49,917 nucleotides of DNA, from the NCBI RefSeq assembly GCF_009687865.1, contig NZ_BLAE01000084.1, positions 1 to 49,917 of the forward strand, given 5' to 3'. Of the stretch, positions 26,717 to 36,095 are shown piece after piece. The DNA is from Acrocarpospora macrocephala (lineage in GTDB: Bacteria > Actinomycetota > Actinomycetes > Streptosporangiales > Streptosporangiaceae). Position numbers and translations under genes: made by a program. Each line of letters begins with the position of its first letter. Position 1 is the stretch's first letter. Under the pieces are notes generated by a model. The model made no database searches. It had not been told where the DNA came from and saw nothing but the letters and a program-made list of their open reading frames with translations.

Positions 26717-27669
26717 GTCGTCTCCAGCACGGTCGGCCGGGCGGCGCGGCGCCGCCGGCGGGGTGTGGTCAGGCGCCATCGCTGTCCCGGGTCGGTGGCG
26801 ATCCTGACCCAGGACGCGAGCAGGTTCGCCGACACGGTGGTGATCACGATGGCCAGGCCGGGCAGCACCGAGAGCCACCACTGGGTGCGCAGCTGGTCGC
26901 GGCCCTGGGCGACCATCAGGCCCCAGCTCACGTCCGGCGGCTGCACGCCGATGCCGAGGAAGCTGAGCGAGGACTCGGCCAGCATCACGTAGCAGAAGTC
27001 CACCGTGGCCACGGTGAGCAGGGTGGGCAGCACGATCGGGAAGATATGGCGGCGGATGATCGCGCCGCTCGGGGTGCCGAACGTGCGGGCCGCGTCCACG
27101 AAGAGCCGGGTCTGCAGTTCGGCCGACTCGGCGCGGGCGGTGCGCAGGTAGACGGGGATGCGGGTGATCGCGAGGATCGCGATGATGCTGGCGATGCTGG
27201 GCGAGAAGATGTAGAGCACCACGACCGCCATCAGCAGCGACGGGAAGCTGTACACGACGTCGGCGATCCGCATCGCCACGGTCTCCCGCCACCCGCGGTG
27301 ATAGCCCGCCCACATCCCGACCGAGGCGCCGATCACCAGCGAGATCAGCACCACCGGCACGACCACGCTCATCGTGGTCTGGGTGGCCACCATGAGCCGG
27401 CCGAGCAGGCTGCGGCCGAGCAGGTCGCCGCCGAGCACGTACTGCCAGCCGTGGTCCAGGCTGAACGGCGCCAGCCGGGACAGCGACAGGTCGCCCGTGA
27501 CGGCGCTGTCGCCGGCCAGCCGCTTGCCGAACACCGCGACGAACGCGACCAGCAGCAGGATCAGCGCGGAGACGAAGGCGGCCGGGTCGGCCAAGAGCAG
27601 CCGGAACCAGTTCGCCTTGACCGGCCTGTCCGGGGCGGACGCCTCCGGTGGGTTCTCCAACAGGGTCAT
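26713..27669 (-). CDS. ABC transporter permease, DppC type
   Basis: 318 residues. After a cytoplasmic start (MTLLENPPEA) comes a first helix, then the DppC N-terminal region and the BPD_transp_1 core with about five further helices. The EAA-loop, which docks on the ATPases, is seen at ESAELQTRLFVDAARTFGTP (with AARTFGTP), and LAESSLSFLGIGVQPPDVSWG is the typical DppC/OppC sequence near the end. It overlaps both neighbours by 4 bases. Confidence 0.95.
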   Translation of the reverse strand: MTLLENPPEASAPDRPVKANWFRLLLADPAAFVSALILLLVAFVAVFGKRLAGDSAVTGDLSLSRLAPFSLDHGWQYVLGGDLLGRSLLGRLMVATQTTMSVVVPVVLISLVIGASVGMWAGYHRGWRETVAMRIADVVYSFPSLLMAVVVLYIFSPSIASIIAILAITRIPVYLRTARAESAELQTRLFVDAARTFGTPSGAIIRRHIFPIVLPTLLTVATVDFCYVMLAESSLSFLGIGVQPPDVSWGLMVAQGRDQLRTQWWLSVLPGLAIVITTVSANLLASWVRIATDPGQRWRLTTPRRRRRAARPTVLETT

Positions 27670-28601
27670 GCCGCCGCACCTACCTTCTGTCGAACGCGGG
27701 AGTCCAGCAGCGCGTACCCGAGGTCGATTCCGATGTTGAGCACGAAGATGCTGATCGCGGTGATCGCCACGGCCGCCTGGAGCACCGCGAAGTCGCGCTG
27801 CAGGATGGAGTCGATCATCAGCTTCCCGATGCCCGGCCAGCCGAAGATGCTCTCCACCACGACCGCGCCGTTGATCAGCCCGACCGCGAGGTCACCCGCG
27901 ACGGTCAGGGCCGGCGGGGCGGCGTTCTTCAGCGCGTGCCGGACGACCACGCGGCGCTCGCCGGCGCCCTTGCTGCGGGCCACCTTCACGTACGGGGACC
28001 CGAGCGCCGCGATCATCGCGCCGCGGACCACCTGGGTGAGCACGCCGGCCGGCCGGAGCATGAGCACCGCGATCGGCAGCACCCAGCTCAGCCCGCCGGC
28101 GTCCACGCCGGAGGTGGGCAGCACGCCGAGCATGATGCTGAACACCCAGATGCCGAGGATGGCCAGCCAGAAGTCCGGCACGCTGGCCGCGGTCATGGAC
28201 ATCAGGCTGGAGATCCGGTCGCCCAGGCCGTTCGGCCGCAGCGCCGCCCAGCACCCCACCGCCGTCGCCACCGCGCAGGCCAGGAGCATGGTGACGACGG
28301 CCAGCTGGAGCGTGGCCGGGAAGGCCCTTAACGCCATCACCGCGGCGGGCTCGCCGGTGCGCAGTGACGTCCCGAAGTCCAGCCGCGTCACCTGGGCGAG
28401 GTAGTCGATCAGCTGTGACCAGATCGGCTGGTCGAACCCGTGGGCCGCGCTGAACTGCTCCCGCGCCTGGGCTGTCGCGTTCTCCGGCAGGTACAGCGCG
28501 GCCGGGTCGCCGGTGAGCCGGGCGAGCACGAACACGCCCAGCACGACGGCCAGCAGGGGCGGCAGGCTGGTCAGTGTTCGTCGTCGCAGGAAGGTCAGCA
28601 T
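27666..28601 (-). CDS. ABC transporter permease, DppB type
   Basis: 311 residues. Starts LTFLRRRTLTSLPPLLAVVL, the usual DppB first helix, followed by the conserved periplasmic part with ALYLPENATA and the six-helix core. The coupling loop is VRGAMIAALGSPYVKVARSKG (YVKVARSKG) and the C-terminal GWPGIGKLMIDSILQRD is diagnostic of the OppB/DppB family. It lies 21 bases after the binding-protein gene and overlaps the DppC gene by 4 bases. Confidence 0.95.
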   Translation of the reverse strand: MLTFLRRRTLTSLPPLLAVVLGVFVLARLTGDPAALYLPENATAQAREQFSAAHGFDQPIWSQLIDYLAQVTRLDFGTSLRTGEPAAVMALRAFPATLQLAVVTMLLACAVATAVGCWAALRPNGLGDRISSLMSMTAASVPDFWLAILGIWVFSIMLGVLPTSGVDAGGLSWVLPIAVLMLRPAGVLTQVVRGAMIAALGSPYVKVARSKGAGERRVVVRHALKNAAPPALTVAGDLAVGLINGAVVVESIFGWPGIGKLMIDSILQRDFAVLQAAVAITAISIFVLNIGIDLGYALLDSRVRQKVGAAA

Positions 28602-28622
28602 TCCGGGGGTCCGATCTGCGGG

Positions 28623-30197
28623 TCAGCTCTTCGGCTTCACGTCGGCCAGCCGCAGCTCGTCGCCGGTGGCCGCGTCGGGCGTGTAGGAGACGTTCTTGGC
28701 CAGGCCGAGCACCGCCCCCATGTTGGCGAGGAAGGTGAAGCCGCGGATGTCCTGGTTCTCACTGGCGAAGACGTCGGCGAACGCCTGCTGCCGGGCGTCG
28801 CCGGTCAGCGCGCCGGCCGCCTTGATCTGCTGGTCCAGTTGCGGACTGCCGCTGCTGCTCTGCGCGCCGTCGGTGGCGAAGTACTGCCCCACGGTGAACG
28901 CGGCGTCGCCGGCCTGGTTGCCGTGCATGATCATCAGTGCCACCGGCCCGGCGCCCTCGGGGAACGGCCGCAGCTGGTACTTGATCTGGGCGGAGGTGTC
29001 CAGCATCTCGATCTTGGCGGTCAGGCCGATCTGGGTCAGGGCGCTCTGGATCAGCTCGATGCTCTCGGCGATCTTCGGGAACTGTGCGGTCCGCCCGATG
29101 ATCCGGAACGGGGTGTCCACCTTGACGCCGTCCGCGCGGGCCTGGTCGACCAGCGCCTTGGCGGCGGTCAGGTCGTACGGGGTCGGGGTGAGCGACTCGT
29201 TGTAGCCGACCACGCCGGGGCCGATCAGCTGGCTGGCCGGTTGCCCGATACCGCCGAACAGCGAGGTGATGATGCCCTGGCGGTCGACCGACATGTCGAT
29301 GGCCTGGCGCACCCGGATGTCGTCGAGCGGCGCCTGGTCGGTGCTGAAGCGCAGCGCGGTGGTCTCGTTGTTCGGGTACTGCACCCCGGTGTCGCCGGCG
29401 CCGTCGTCCGCGCCCAGGTTGGTGGCCAGGTCGGCTTCGCCGTTGACCACCATGGCGGCCCGGACGGTGCCCTCCTCACGCCACTGATACTCGGCCTTGG
29501 CGTACCTCGGCTTGCTGCCCCAATACCCGTCCCAGCTGGTGAGGGTCAGCTTCTGCCCGGCGGCCCAGCTCTCGATCTTGTACGGGCCGGTGCCGACCGG
29601 CTCGCGCACCTTCTCGGTGGTGCTGATGTCGGACTTGGTCATCTCCACGAACGAGACGCGCAGCGGCAGCAACGGGTCGGGCTGCTCGGTCTGGACGGTG
29701 ACCGTGGCCGCGTCCGGCGCGGCGAGCGTGAGCTTGCCGCTGTCGCCGAACACGTAGCCCTGAACGTTGCAGGCCAGGGCCGTGTTGTTCGCGCTCCGCT
29801 CGATCGCGGCGACCGCGTCCTCGCTGGTGAAGTCGCTGCCGTCGGAGAACTTCACCCCCGGGCGCAGCTTGAAGGTCCAGAGGGTCGGCTGGGTCTGGGT
29901 CCACTCGGTGGCGAGCTTGGGCTCCAGCGCGCCGCTCGTCGGGTTCCGCTCCAGCAGCGGCTCGGTGATGTTGGACCGGACCACGACGCCGGTAGCCGTC
30001 AGCGACGCCTCGCAGGGCTCCAGGGTGGGCGGTTCCTGCGGCAGGACGACGCGCAGCGTGTTGCCGGCACCGGCGGAGTCGCCGGAGGTGGTGTTGGCGA
30101 CCGAGCAGCCGGTGGCGGCCAGCGACACCGTGGCCGCGGCGAGCAGCGCGGCGGCACGGGAATTCCGGGCCCGTAGTCCGTGGGGGGTATGGGTCAT
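28623..30197 (-). CDS. ABC transporter substrate-binding lipoprotein, family 5 (peptide/opine type)
   Basis: 524 residues. A signal with lipobox LAATGC near residue 30 anchors it outside the membrane. SBP_bac_5 features are clear: LPQEPPTLEPCEASLT, LATEWTQTQPTLWTFKLRPG, VKFSDGSDFTSEDAVAAI and RVRQAIDMSVDRQGII. Family-5 proteins bind di- and oligopeptides, nickel chelates, opines or oligosaccharides. Sitting among aldarate genes and under an IclR-like operator, it may bring in a sugar acid or a conjugate; peptide uptake is the null hypothesis. I choose ATG 30197 because it gives a standard signal peptide; the frame is open to 30287 across the promoter. Confidence 0.92.
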   Translation of the reverse strand: MTHTPHGLRARNSRAAALLAAATVSLAATGCSVANTTSGDSAGAGNTLRVVLPQEPPTLEPCEASLTATGVVVRSNITEPLLERNPTSGALEPKLATEWTQTQPTLWTFKLRPGVKFSDGSDFTSEDAVAAIERSANNTALACNVQGYVFGDSGKLTLAAPDAATVTVQTEQPDPLLPLRVSFVEMTKSDISTTEKVREPVGTGPYKIESWAAGQKLTLTSWDGYWGSKPRYAKAEYQWREEGTVRAAMVVNGEADLATNLGADDGAGDTGVQYPNNETTALRFSTDQAPLDDIRVRQAIDMSVDRQGIITSLFGGIGQPASQLIGPGVVGYNESLTPTPYDLTAAKALVDQARADGVKVDTPFRIIGRTAQFPKIAESIELIQSALTQIGLTAKIEMLDTSAQIKYQLRPFPEGAGPVALMIMHGNQAGDAAFTVGQYFATDGAQSSSGSPQLDQQIKAAGALTGDARQQAFADVFASENQDIRGFTFLANMGAVLGLAKNVSYTPDAATGDELRLADVKPKS

Positions 30198-30219
30198 GTT
30201 CCGCTGACCTCTCAGACGT

Positions 30220-30237
30220 TGTCTGTATATGTAGACG
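30220..30237. promoter_or_regulatory. IclR-like operator at the transporter promoter
   Basis: TGTCTGTATATGTAGACG; its reverse complement matches the 22437 palindrome at 14 of 18 positions. On the minus strand TTCACG, 17 bases and CATATA could form -35/-10 with the -10 inside this site, 22 bases ahead of ATG 30197. Repression of the transporter operon by the IclR protein is the inference. Confidence 0.5.
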
Positions 30238-30283
30238 GAATCTGCGTTCGTGAACGACACCGTAATTTCGGCACAAGCCGCCG

Positions 30284-31201
30284 TCAAGGTCCCAGGAAAC
30301 TCTGGTGAAACATCCGGGCGGTGGACCGGACATGCTCGAGCAGCACCGCGAGAGCCGGGCTGTCGTCGTCGGGGCGCCAGGCCGCGTACACCTCGACGCA
30401 GTCGTCCGGGATCTCCGCCACCGGCAGGAACCGCAGGTTGCGAAGGGTGATCACGGACGCGCAGGCGGGCACGAGAGCGACCCCGAGACCCGCGTCCACC
30501 AGGGCGAGCACGCTGTTCACCTGGGTCACGTGCTGGGCGTACGTGGGCTGCACGCCGGCCGACCTGAAGGTGGAGACGACCAGGTCGTGGAAGTAGCGGG
30601 CCTCCACCGGCGAGTAGGTCACCACGCTCGACCCGCCGATGTCGGCCAGCTCAGGGGCCCGGCCCAGCCGGGTCAGCGGGTGCCCGCGGGGCACCGCGAG
30701 CAGCAGCGACTCGGTGTGCACGAGCATCTGCTCCAGCGCCGCCCCGGGCGGCACGCCGCGGGTCAGGCCGATGTCGATCTCCTCGGCCAGCAGCGCCTCG
30801 ATCTGCCTGCCGGTGACCATCTCGCGGAGCACCCGGTGCACCTCGGGCAGCTGGTCGTCCAGGAACGTCACCCACGCGCCGAGCACGCTGAGCGCGGCGG
30901 TCGCGGTGAAGCCGACGCGCAGCGTGCCGCGCGAGCCGTGCGCCGCGCGCTGGGCCAGCAGCGGCGCCGCCGCGGCCAGTCTGAGCAGGCGCCGGGCCTC
31001 GTCCAGGAAGACCCGGCCGGCCGGGGTCAGTTCGACCGAGCGCGAGGTGCGGATGAGCAGATCGACCCCGACCGCCCGCTCCAGCTTCTGCATCTGGCGG
31101 CTTAACGGCGGCTGGGTCATCCGCAGCCGCTCGGCGGCCCGGCCGAAGTTGCGCTCCTCGGCAACCGCGACGAACCCCCGGAGCTGATCCAGACTGAACA
31201 T
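30284..31201 (-). CDS. LysR family transcriptional regulator
   Basis: 305 residues. The N-terminal helix-turn-helix (LDQLRGFVAVAEERNFGRAA then LRMTQPPLSRQMQKLE) and the hinge LTPAGRVFLDEA are classical; the effector domain follows from about residue 90 with GTLRVGFTATAAL. It is divergent from the kdgD-ALDH-gudD operon with 114 bases between, the standard layout for a LysR activator of that operon responding to an aldarate or pathway intermediate. ATG 31201 has GGAGGA just upstream. The transporter genes lie behind it on the same strand, 86 bases on, and could be partly read from its promoter. Confidence 0.93.
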   Translation of the reverse strand: MFSLDQLRGFVAVAEERNFGRAAERLRMTQPPLSRQMQKLERAVGVDLLIRTSRSVELTPAGRVFLDEARRLLRLAAAAPLLAQRAAHGSRGTLRVGFTATAALSVLGAWVTFLDDQLPEVHRVLREMVTGRQIEALLAEEIDIGLTRGVPPGAALEQMLVHTESLLLAVPRGHPLTRLGRAPELADIGGSSVVTYSPVEARYFHDLVVSTFRSAGVQPTYAQHVTQVNSVLALVDAGLGVALVPACASVITLRNLRFLPVAEIPDDCVEVYAAWRPDDDSPALAVLLEHVRSTARMFHQSFLGP

Positions 31202-31252
31202 CGTTCCTCCCGCGCTATGCAGTCTGGGTATCAAACCATGCTCTAAGCGTCT

Positions 31253-31282
31253 TGGACAGGTATCGCGGCATCCGCCTACCTT
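31253..31282 (+). promoter_or_regulatory. Candidate promoter of the kdgD operon
   Basis: TGGACA (31253-31258), 18 bases, TACCTT (31277-31282). The transcript would start about 27 bases before ATG 31316, which has GGAG as ribosome site. The 40 bases upstream are free for a LysR-type site, but I cannot define one. Confidence 0.42.
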
Positions 31283-31315
31283 CGTCGTACCAATTGCCTC
31301 GGATCTGGAGCCTTC

Positions 31316-32248
31316 ATGACGACGTTCTCGCCCACTCAGCTGCGCGACACGCTGGGTTCCGGGCTGCTCTGCTTCCCGGTCACGCACATGACCGCGGAGC
31401 TCACTTTCGACGAGCCCGCGTTCCGTTCGCACCTGCGGTGGCTGGCGGCCTACGACGCCCGCGGGGTGTTCCCGGCCGGCGGCACCGGCGAGTTCTTCTG
31501 TCACACCCCGACCGAGGTCGGGCAGGTCGTGCGCGCGGCGGTGGCCGAGGCCAAGCCGGGCGTGCCGGTGGTCGCCCCGGCCGGGTACGGCACCTCGCTC
31601 GCGGTGGAGATGGCCCGCGACGGCGAGCGGGCGGGCGCGGACGGCATCTTCCTGCTGCCGCCGTACCTCACCGAGCTGGACCAGGAAGGCCTCAAGGAGC
31701 ACGTGCGCGCGGTCTGCCGCGCCACCTCGCTGGGCGTGGTCGTCTACCACCGGGCGAACGCCCGGTTCACCCCGCGGACCTTCATCGAGCTGACCGAGGA
31801 ACTGCCGAACCTGATCGGCTTCAAGGACGGCATCGGCGACGTCGACGTGATCGCCCACCTCTACGCGGTGCTCGGCCCCCGGCTGGTCTACGTCGGCGGC
31901 CTGCCCACCGCGGAGACCTACGCGCTGCCCTATCTCGAGCTCGGCGCCACCACCTACTCCTCGGCGATCTTCAACTTCGCGCCGCAGTGGGCCAGCGACT
32001 TCTACACCTCGGTGGTCAAGCGTGACCGTGACGACGTGTACGCCCGGATCCGCGACTTCGTCCTGCCGTACCTGGACATCCGCAACCGGCGCAGCGGATA
32101 CGCGGTGTCGATCGTCAAGGCCGGCATGACCGCGGTCGGGCGCAGCGCCGGTCCGGTCCGCCCGCCGCTGTCCGACCTGACGCCGGCGGAACTGGCCGAG
32201 CTGACCGATCTGATCGCGGCCACGGACTCGATCGAACGGGCGGGCTGA
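31316..32248 (+). CDS. kdgD: 5-dehydro-4-deoxyglucarate dehydratase
   Basis: 310 residues, DapA/NAL-type TIM barrel. It dehydrates and decarboxylates 5-dehydro-4-deoxy-D-glucarate to 2-oxoglutarate semialdehyde plus CO2. The family-specific start [18 protein letters not shown], the [11 protein letters not shown] loop, VVYHRANA with the catalytic Tyr, and GFKDGIGDV with the Schiff-base Lys are all present; the C-terminal [13 protein letters not shown] is also typical. It is first in the operon, 2 bases before the aldehyde dehydrogenase, its downstream pathway partner. Confidence 0.94.
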   Translation: MTTFSPTQLRDTLGSGLLCFPVTHMTAELTFDEPAFRSHLRWLAAYDARGVFPAGGTGEFFCHTPTEVGQVVRAAVAEAKPGVPVVAPAGYGTSLAVEMARDGERAGADGIFLLPPYLTELDQEGLKEHVRAVCRATSLGVVVYHRANARFTPRTFIELTEELPNLIGFKDGIGDVDVIAHLYAVLGPRLVYVGGLPTAETYALPYLELGATTYSSAIFNFAPQWASDFYTSVVKRDRDDVYARIRDFVLPYLDIRNRRSGYAVSIVKAGMTAVGRSAGPVRPPLSDLTPAELAELTDLIAATDSIERAG

Positions 32249-32250
32249 GC

Positions 32251-33837
32251 ATGTCCCCGACCGCCACCATCGGCCTCACCGGCGACCTGCTCGTCGGCGG
32301 CGGCGCCTACCGCGGCACGCACGGCGAGATCGCCGCGGTCGACCCGCGCACCGGGCAGGAACTCCAGCCGTCGTACGGCCTGGGCGGCCCCGCGGACGTG
32401 CGGCGGGCCGCCGAGCTGGCCGAGGCCGCCTTCGACACCTACCGGGAGACCACGCCCGCGGTCCGCGCCGGTTTCCTCACCGCCATCGCGGCCGGCCTCG
32501 ACGCGCTCGGCGACGAGCTGATCGCCCGGGTCACCGCCGAGACCGGCATCCCGGCCGCCCGGGTCACCGGCGAGCTGGCCCGCACCACCAATCAGCTGCG
32601 GCTGTTCGCGGACGTGGTGCGCGACGGCGATTGGCTGGGTGCGCGGATCGACCCGGCGCTGCCGGAGCGTACGCCGCTGCCTCGCCCCGACATCCGCCGC
32701 AGGCTGGTTCCCCTCGGCCCGGTCGCGGTCTTCGCGGCCAGTAACTTCCCGCTCGCGTTCTCGGTGGCCGGTGGCGACACCGCGTCGGCGCTGGCGGCCG
32801 GCACCCCAGTGATTGTGAAGGCGCACAGCTCGCACCCGGGCACCTCCGAGCTGGTCGGCCGGGTGATCCAGCGCGCGGTCGCCGACCACGGCCTGCCCGA
32901 GGGGGTCTTCTCCCTTCTCTTCGGCACCGGCCGCGAGGTGGGCATCGCGCTGGTCACCGACCCGCGGATCAAGGCGGTCGGCTTCACCGGCTCGCGCAGC
33001 GGCGGACTCGCCCTGGTCGCCGCCGCCCAGGCCCGGCCCGAGCCGATCCCGGTGTATGCGGAAATGTCCAGCGTCAACCCGGTGATAGTGCTGCCCGCCG
33101 CGCTGCGCAGCCGGGGCGCCGAGATCGGCCGGGCGCTGGTCGCCTCGATGACCGTCGGCCAGGGACAGCTGTGCACCAGCCCGGGCCTGGTCTTCGCGGT
33201 CGACGGGCCTGGTGTGGCGGAGTTCGTGGCCGCGGCCGCCGAGGCGCTGCGCGCGGTCCCGGCCGCGCCCATGCTCTCGGCCGGCATCCAGCAGGCGTTC
33301 GCCGAGGGGGTGGAGCGGCTGCGGACCGCGGCCGGCGTGGAGATCGCCGCCGCCGGGGAGGCAGGCGACGGGATCGCCGCGCCAGGGCAGGCCCACCTCT
33401 TCCGGACCGCGAACGCCGAACTCCGCGACAACCCGGCCCTGCGGGAGGAGGTGTTCGGGGCCAGCTCGCTGATCGTCACGGTGAACTCGGCGGCCGAGTT
33501 GCGGGACACCGTGGCGGGCCTGGAGGGCCAGCTCACCCTGACGCTGCACGCGGACGACGCGGATCTGGACACGGCTCGCGCGCTGCTGCCGCTGCTGGAG
33601 CGCAAGGCCGGGCGGATCATCGTGAACGGCTGGCCGACCGGCGTCGAGGTCGGGCCCGCGATGGTGCACGGCGGGCCGTTCCCGGCGACCTCGGACCCGC
33701 GTTCCACCTCGGTCGGCACCGCCGCGATCGAGCGGTTCCTGCGGCCGGTGGCGTACCAGAACCTGCCCGCTGGACTGCTACCGGCCGGGCTCGACGACGC
33801 GAACACGCTCGGCCTGCCGAGGCGGGTCGATGGCTGA
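32251..33837 (+). CDS. 2-oxoglutarate semialdehyde dehydrogenase-type aldehyde dehydrogenase (NADP+)
   Basis: 528 residues. Oxidises the KdgD product to 2-oxoglutarate, which enters the citric acid cycle. It is of the long aldehyde-dehydrogenase branch seen in pentose and aldarate pathways: [20 protein letters not shown] near 165-185, [12 protein letters not shown], the Gly-loop GFTGSRSGG, catalytic Glu in [11 protein letters not shown], and catalytic Cys in GQLCTSPG. Lys at VKAHSSHP is consistent with NADP+ use. The start ATG 32251 is 2 bases after kdgD; the stop overlaps gudD by 8 bases. Confidence 0.92.
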   Translation: MSPTATIGLTGDLLVGGGAYRGTHGEIAAVDPRTGQELQPSYGLGGPADVRRAAELAEAAFDTYRETTPAVRAGFLTAIAAGLDALGDELIARVTAETGIPAARVTGELARTTNQLRLFADVVRDGDWLGARIDPALPERTPLPRPDIRRRLVPLGPVAVFAASNFPLAFSVAGGDTASALAAGTPVIVKAHSSHPGTSELVGRVIQRAVADHGLPEGVFSLLFGTGREVGIALVTDPRIKAVGFTGSRSGGLALVAAAQARPEPIPVYAEMSSVNPVIVLPAALRSRGAEIGRALVASMTVGQGQLCTSPGLVFAVDGPGVAEFVAAAAEALRAVPAAPMLSAGIQQAFAEGVERLRTAAGVEIAAAGEAGDGIAAPGQAHLFRTANAELRDNPALREEVFGASSLIVTVNSAAELRDTVAGLEGQLTLTLHADDADLDTARALLPLLERKAGRIIVNGWPTGVEVGPAMVHGGPFPATSDPRSTSVGTAAIERFLRPVAYQNLPAGLLPAGLDDANTLGLPRRVDG

Positions 33838-35155
33838 GACGCCACGGGTCACCGGGATGCGGGTGGTGCCGGTCGCCGGGCACGACAGCATGCTGCTGAA
33901 CCTGAGCGGCGCGCACGGGCCGTTCTTCACCCGGACGGTCGTGGTGCTCTCCGCCTCCGACGGCAGCACCGGCGTCGGCGAGGTGCCCGGCGGCGAGGAG
34001 ATCGCGCGCACCCTCGAGGAGTCGCGGGACCTGGTGGTGGGCCAGCCGATCGGAGCGTACCTAAGCGTGCTCGGCGCGGTGCGTACCCGGTTCGCGGGCC
34101 GGGACGCGAGCGGCCGCGGGCCGCAGACGTTCGACCTGCGCACCGCGGTGCACGTGGCGACCGCCCTGGAGGCCGCGCTGCTCGACCTGCTCGGCAAGCA
34201 CCTCGGGGTGCCCGTCTGCGACCTGCTCGGCGACGGGCGGCAGCGGGACCGCGTGCGCACTCTCGGCTATCTGTTCTTCGTCGGCGACCGCACGGCCACC
34301 GACCTGCCCTATCGCGCCGAGGGCGGACCGGACGCGTGGACCCGGCTGCGCGACGAGCCGGCGCTCACCCCGGAGGCCGTGGTCGCGCTGGCCGAGGCCG
34401 CGCGGCAGCGGTACGGCTTCGCGGACTTCAAGCTCAAGGGCGGGGTGCTGCCGGGCGAGGACGAGGTCGCCGCGGTCACGGCGCTGAAGGCGCGGTTCCC
34501 GGACGCCCGGATCACGCTTGATCCGAACGGTGGCTGGCCGCTGGCCGACGCGATCGGGTACGGGCTGGCGATGCGCGGCGTGGTGGCCTACGCCGAGGAC
34601 CCGTGCGGCGCCGAGCGGGGCTTCTCCGGCCGGGAGGTGATGGCCGAGTTCCGCCGCGCCACCGGCTTGCCGACGGCGACCAACATGATTGCCACGGACT
34701 GGCGCGAGCTGGGCCACGCGATCCGCGCCGGCGCGGTCGACATCCCGCTGGCCGACCCGCACTTCTGGGGCATGCAGGCCTCGGTCCGGGTCGCCCAGCT
34801 GTGCGCTGCCTGGGGGCTGACCTGGGGCTCGCACTCGAACAACCACTTCGACATCTCGCTGGCGATGTTCACCCACGTGGCGGCGGCCGCGCCCGGCGAG
34901 ATCACCGCGATCGACACGCACTGGATCTGGCAGGACGGCCAGCGCCTCACCCGCGCGCCGCTGGAGATCAGGGGCGGCTACCTGGACGTGCCCACCGTCC
35001 CCGGTCTCGGCGTCGACCTCGACGAGGACCGGCTGGCTGAGGCGCACGAGCTGTACCGCGCCCAGGGGCTGGGCGGTCGTGATGATGCGGTGGCGATGCA
35101 ATACCTTGTGCCCGGCTGGTCCTTCCACCCCAAACAACCCGCCCTGGTCCGATGA
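33830..35155 (+). CDS. gudD: Glucarate dehydratase
   Basis: 441 residues, very similar along its whole length to the enterobacterial GudD I know: [10 protein letters not shown]-like start ([18 protein letters not shown]), GVGEVPGGE, the catalytic Lys pair in [43 protein letters not shown], the general-base loop [17 protein letters not shown] and the end MQYLVPGW. It converts D-glucarate (and L-idarate) to 5-dehydro-4-deoxy-D-glucarate, the KdgD substrate. Third in the operon and coupled to the dehydrogenase gene. With the enolase at 22502 the locus has two dehydratases of different subgroup. Confidence 0.95.
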   Translation: MAETPRVTGMRVVPVAGHDSMLLNLSGAHGPFFTRTVVVLSASDGSTGVGEVPGGEEIARTLEESRDLVVGQPIGAYLSVLGAVRTRFAGRDASGRGPQTFDLRTAVHVATALEAALLDLLGKHLGVPVCDLLGDGRQRDRVRTLGYLFFVGDRTATDLPYRAEGGPDAWTRLRDEPALTPEAVVALAEAARQRYGFADFKLKGGVLPGEDEVAAVTALKARFPDARITLDPNGGWPLADAIGYGLAMRGVVAYAEDPCGAERGFSGREVMAEFRRATGLPTATNMIATDWRELGHAIRAGAVDIPLADPHFWGMQASVRVAQLCAAWGLTWGSHSNNHFDISLAMFTHVAAAAPGEITAIDTHWIWQDGQRLTRAPLEIRGGYLDVPTVPGLGVDLDEDRLAEAHELYRAQGLGGRDDAVAMQYLVPGWSFHPKQPALVR

Positions 35156-35168
35156 TCCGGAGGTACGC

Positions 35169-36095
35169 ATGACTGTGCTGCAGGTCGGCCCGCTGATGCC
35201 GTTCCTGGAGGCCGACCTGCGCGAGCTCTACGCCGCGCGGCGGCTGCCGGACCCGCCGGACTCCTTTCTCGACGGCCCCGGCGCTCAGGTCGAGGTCGTG
35301 GTCACCTCCGGCCGGACCGGCGTGGACGCCGGCCTGATGCGGCGGCTGCCCGCGCTGCGCGCGATCGTCAACTTCGGCGCCGGATACGACACCACCGACG
35401 TGGCCGAGGCCGCCCGCCGCGGCATCGCGGTGTCGAACACCCCGGACGTGCTGGACGACTGCGTGGCGGACACCGCGCTCGGGCTGATCATCGACGTGAT
35501 GCGCGGGCTGAGCGCCTCCGACCGGTACGTGCGCCGGGGTGACTGGGCGGCGGGTGGCAACTACCCGCTGGCGCGGAAGGTGAGCGGGGCCCGGGTGGGG
35601 ATCCTCGGCCTGGGCCGGATCGGGCTGGCGATCGCCCGGCGGCTGGAGGGCTTCGACTGCGTGATCTCCTACCACAACCGGCGGCGCCGGGACGTGCCCT
35701 ACCGCTACGTGAGCACGCCGGTCGAGCTGGCCGCCGAAGCGGACGTGCTGGTGGTGGCGGTGTCCGGCGGCCCGCAGACGCGGCACCTGGTGTCCGCCGA
35801 GGTGATCGCCGCACTGGGCGCGGACGGCTTTCTGGTGAACATTGCCCGCGGCTCGGTGGTGGACGAGCCGGCGCTGGTCGCCGCGCTGGTGGCGGGCCGG
35901 CTCGGCGGCGCCGGTCTGGACGCGTTCGCGGACGAGCCGCATGTCCCGGCCGACCTGCTCGCGCTGGACCGGGTGGTGCTGACCCCGCACCTGGCCAGCG
36001 GCACCACCGAGACCCGGCGCGCGATGGCCGACCTGGTGCTGGCGAACGTGGCGCAGTTCCGCAAGAACGGCACGCTGGTGACGCCGATCGTTTAG
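35169..36095 (+). CDS. D-2-hydroxyacid dehydrogenase
   Basis: 308 residues. Complete: cofactor motif GILGLGRIG, catalytic Arg in NIARGSVVDE, catalytic Glu in GLDAFADEP and catalytic His in LTPHLASGT, with NFGAGYDTTDV in the substrate domain. The Rossmann region after the Gly loop (SYHNRRRRD) carries a row of Arg, which favours NADP(H). The pattern fits hydroxypyruvate/glyoxylate reductases; in this operon it might handle tartronate semialdehyde-related or other 2-keto acids. GGAGG precedes ATG 35169, 13 bases after gudD; an apparent longer frame overlaps gudD out of frame. Its stop overlaps the convergent glycosyltransferase stop in TTAG. Confidence 0.9.
   Translation: MTVLQVGPLMPFLEADLRELYAARRLPDPPDSFLDGPGAQVEVVVTSGRTGVDAGLMRRLPALRAIVNFGAGYDTTDVAEAARRGIAVSNTPDVLDDCVADTALGLIIDVMRGLSASDRYVRRGDWAAGGNYPLARKVSGARVGILGLGRIGLAIARRLEGFDCVISYHNRRRRDVPYRYVSTPVELAAEADVLVVAVSGGPQTRHLVSAEVIAALGADGFLVNIARGSVVDEPALVAALVAGRLGGAGLDAFADEPHVPADLLALDRVVLTPHLASGTTETRRAMADLVLANVAQFRKNGTLVTPIV

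Noticed and set aside
25742-27679. A 645-codon frame that would fuse the DppD ATPase to a long N-terminal extension
   Set aside because: The upstream part is the out-of-frame shadow of the DppC permease; ATG 26716 with ATGA coupling is the real start.
24738-30197. Assigning the ABC operon firmly as a dipeptide or nickel transporter
   Set aside because: The protein families are of that type, but the aldarate context and the shared operator make the substrate uncertain, so no dpp or nik symbols are given.
32002-33669. A 555-codon minus-strand frame
   Set aside because: It lies opposite the aldehyde dehydrogenase, has low-complexity Arg/Gly/Ala content and no domain; such shadows are routine at this GC level.
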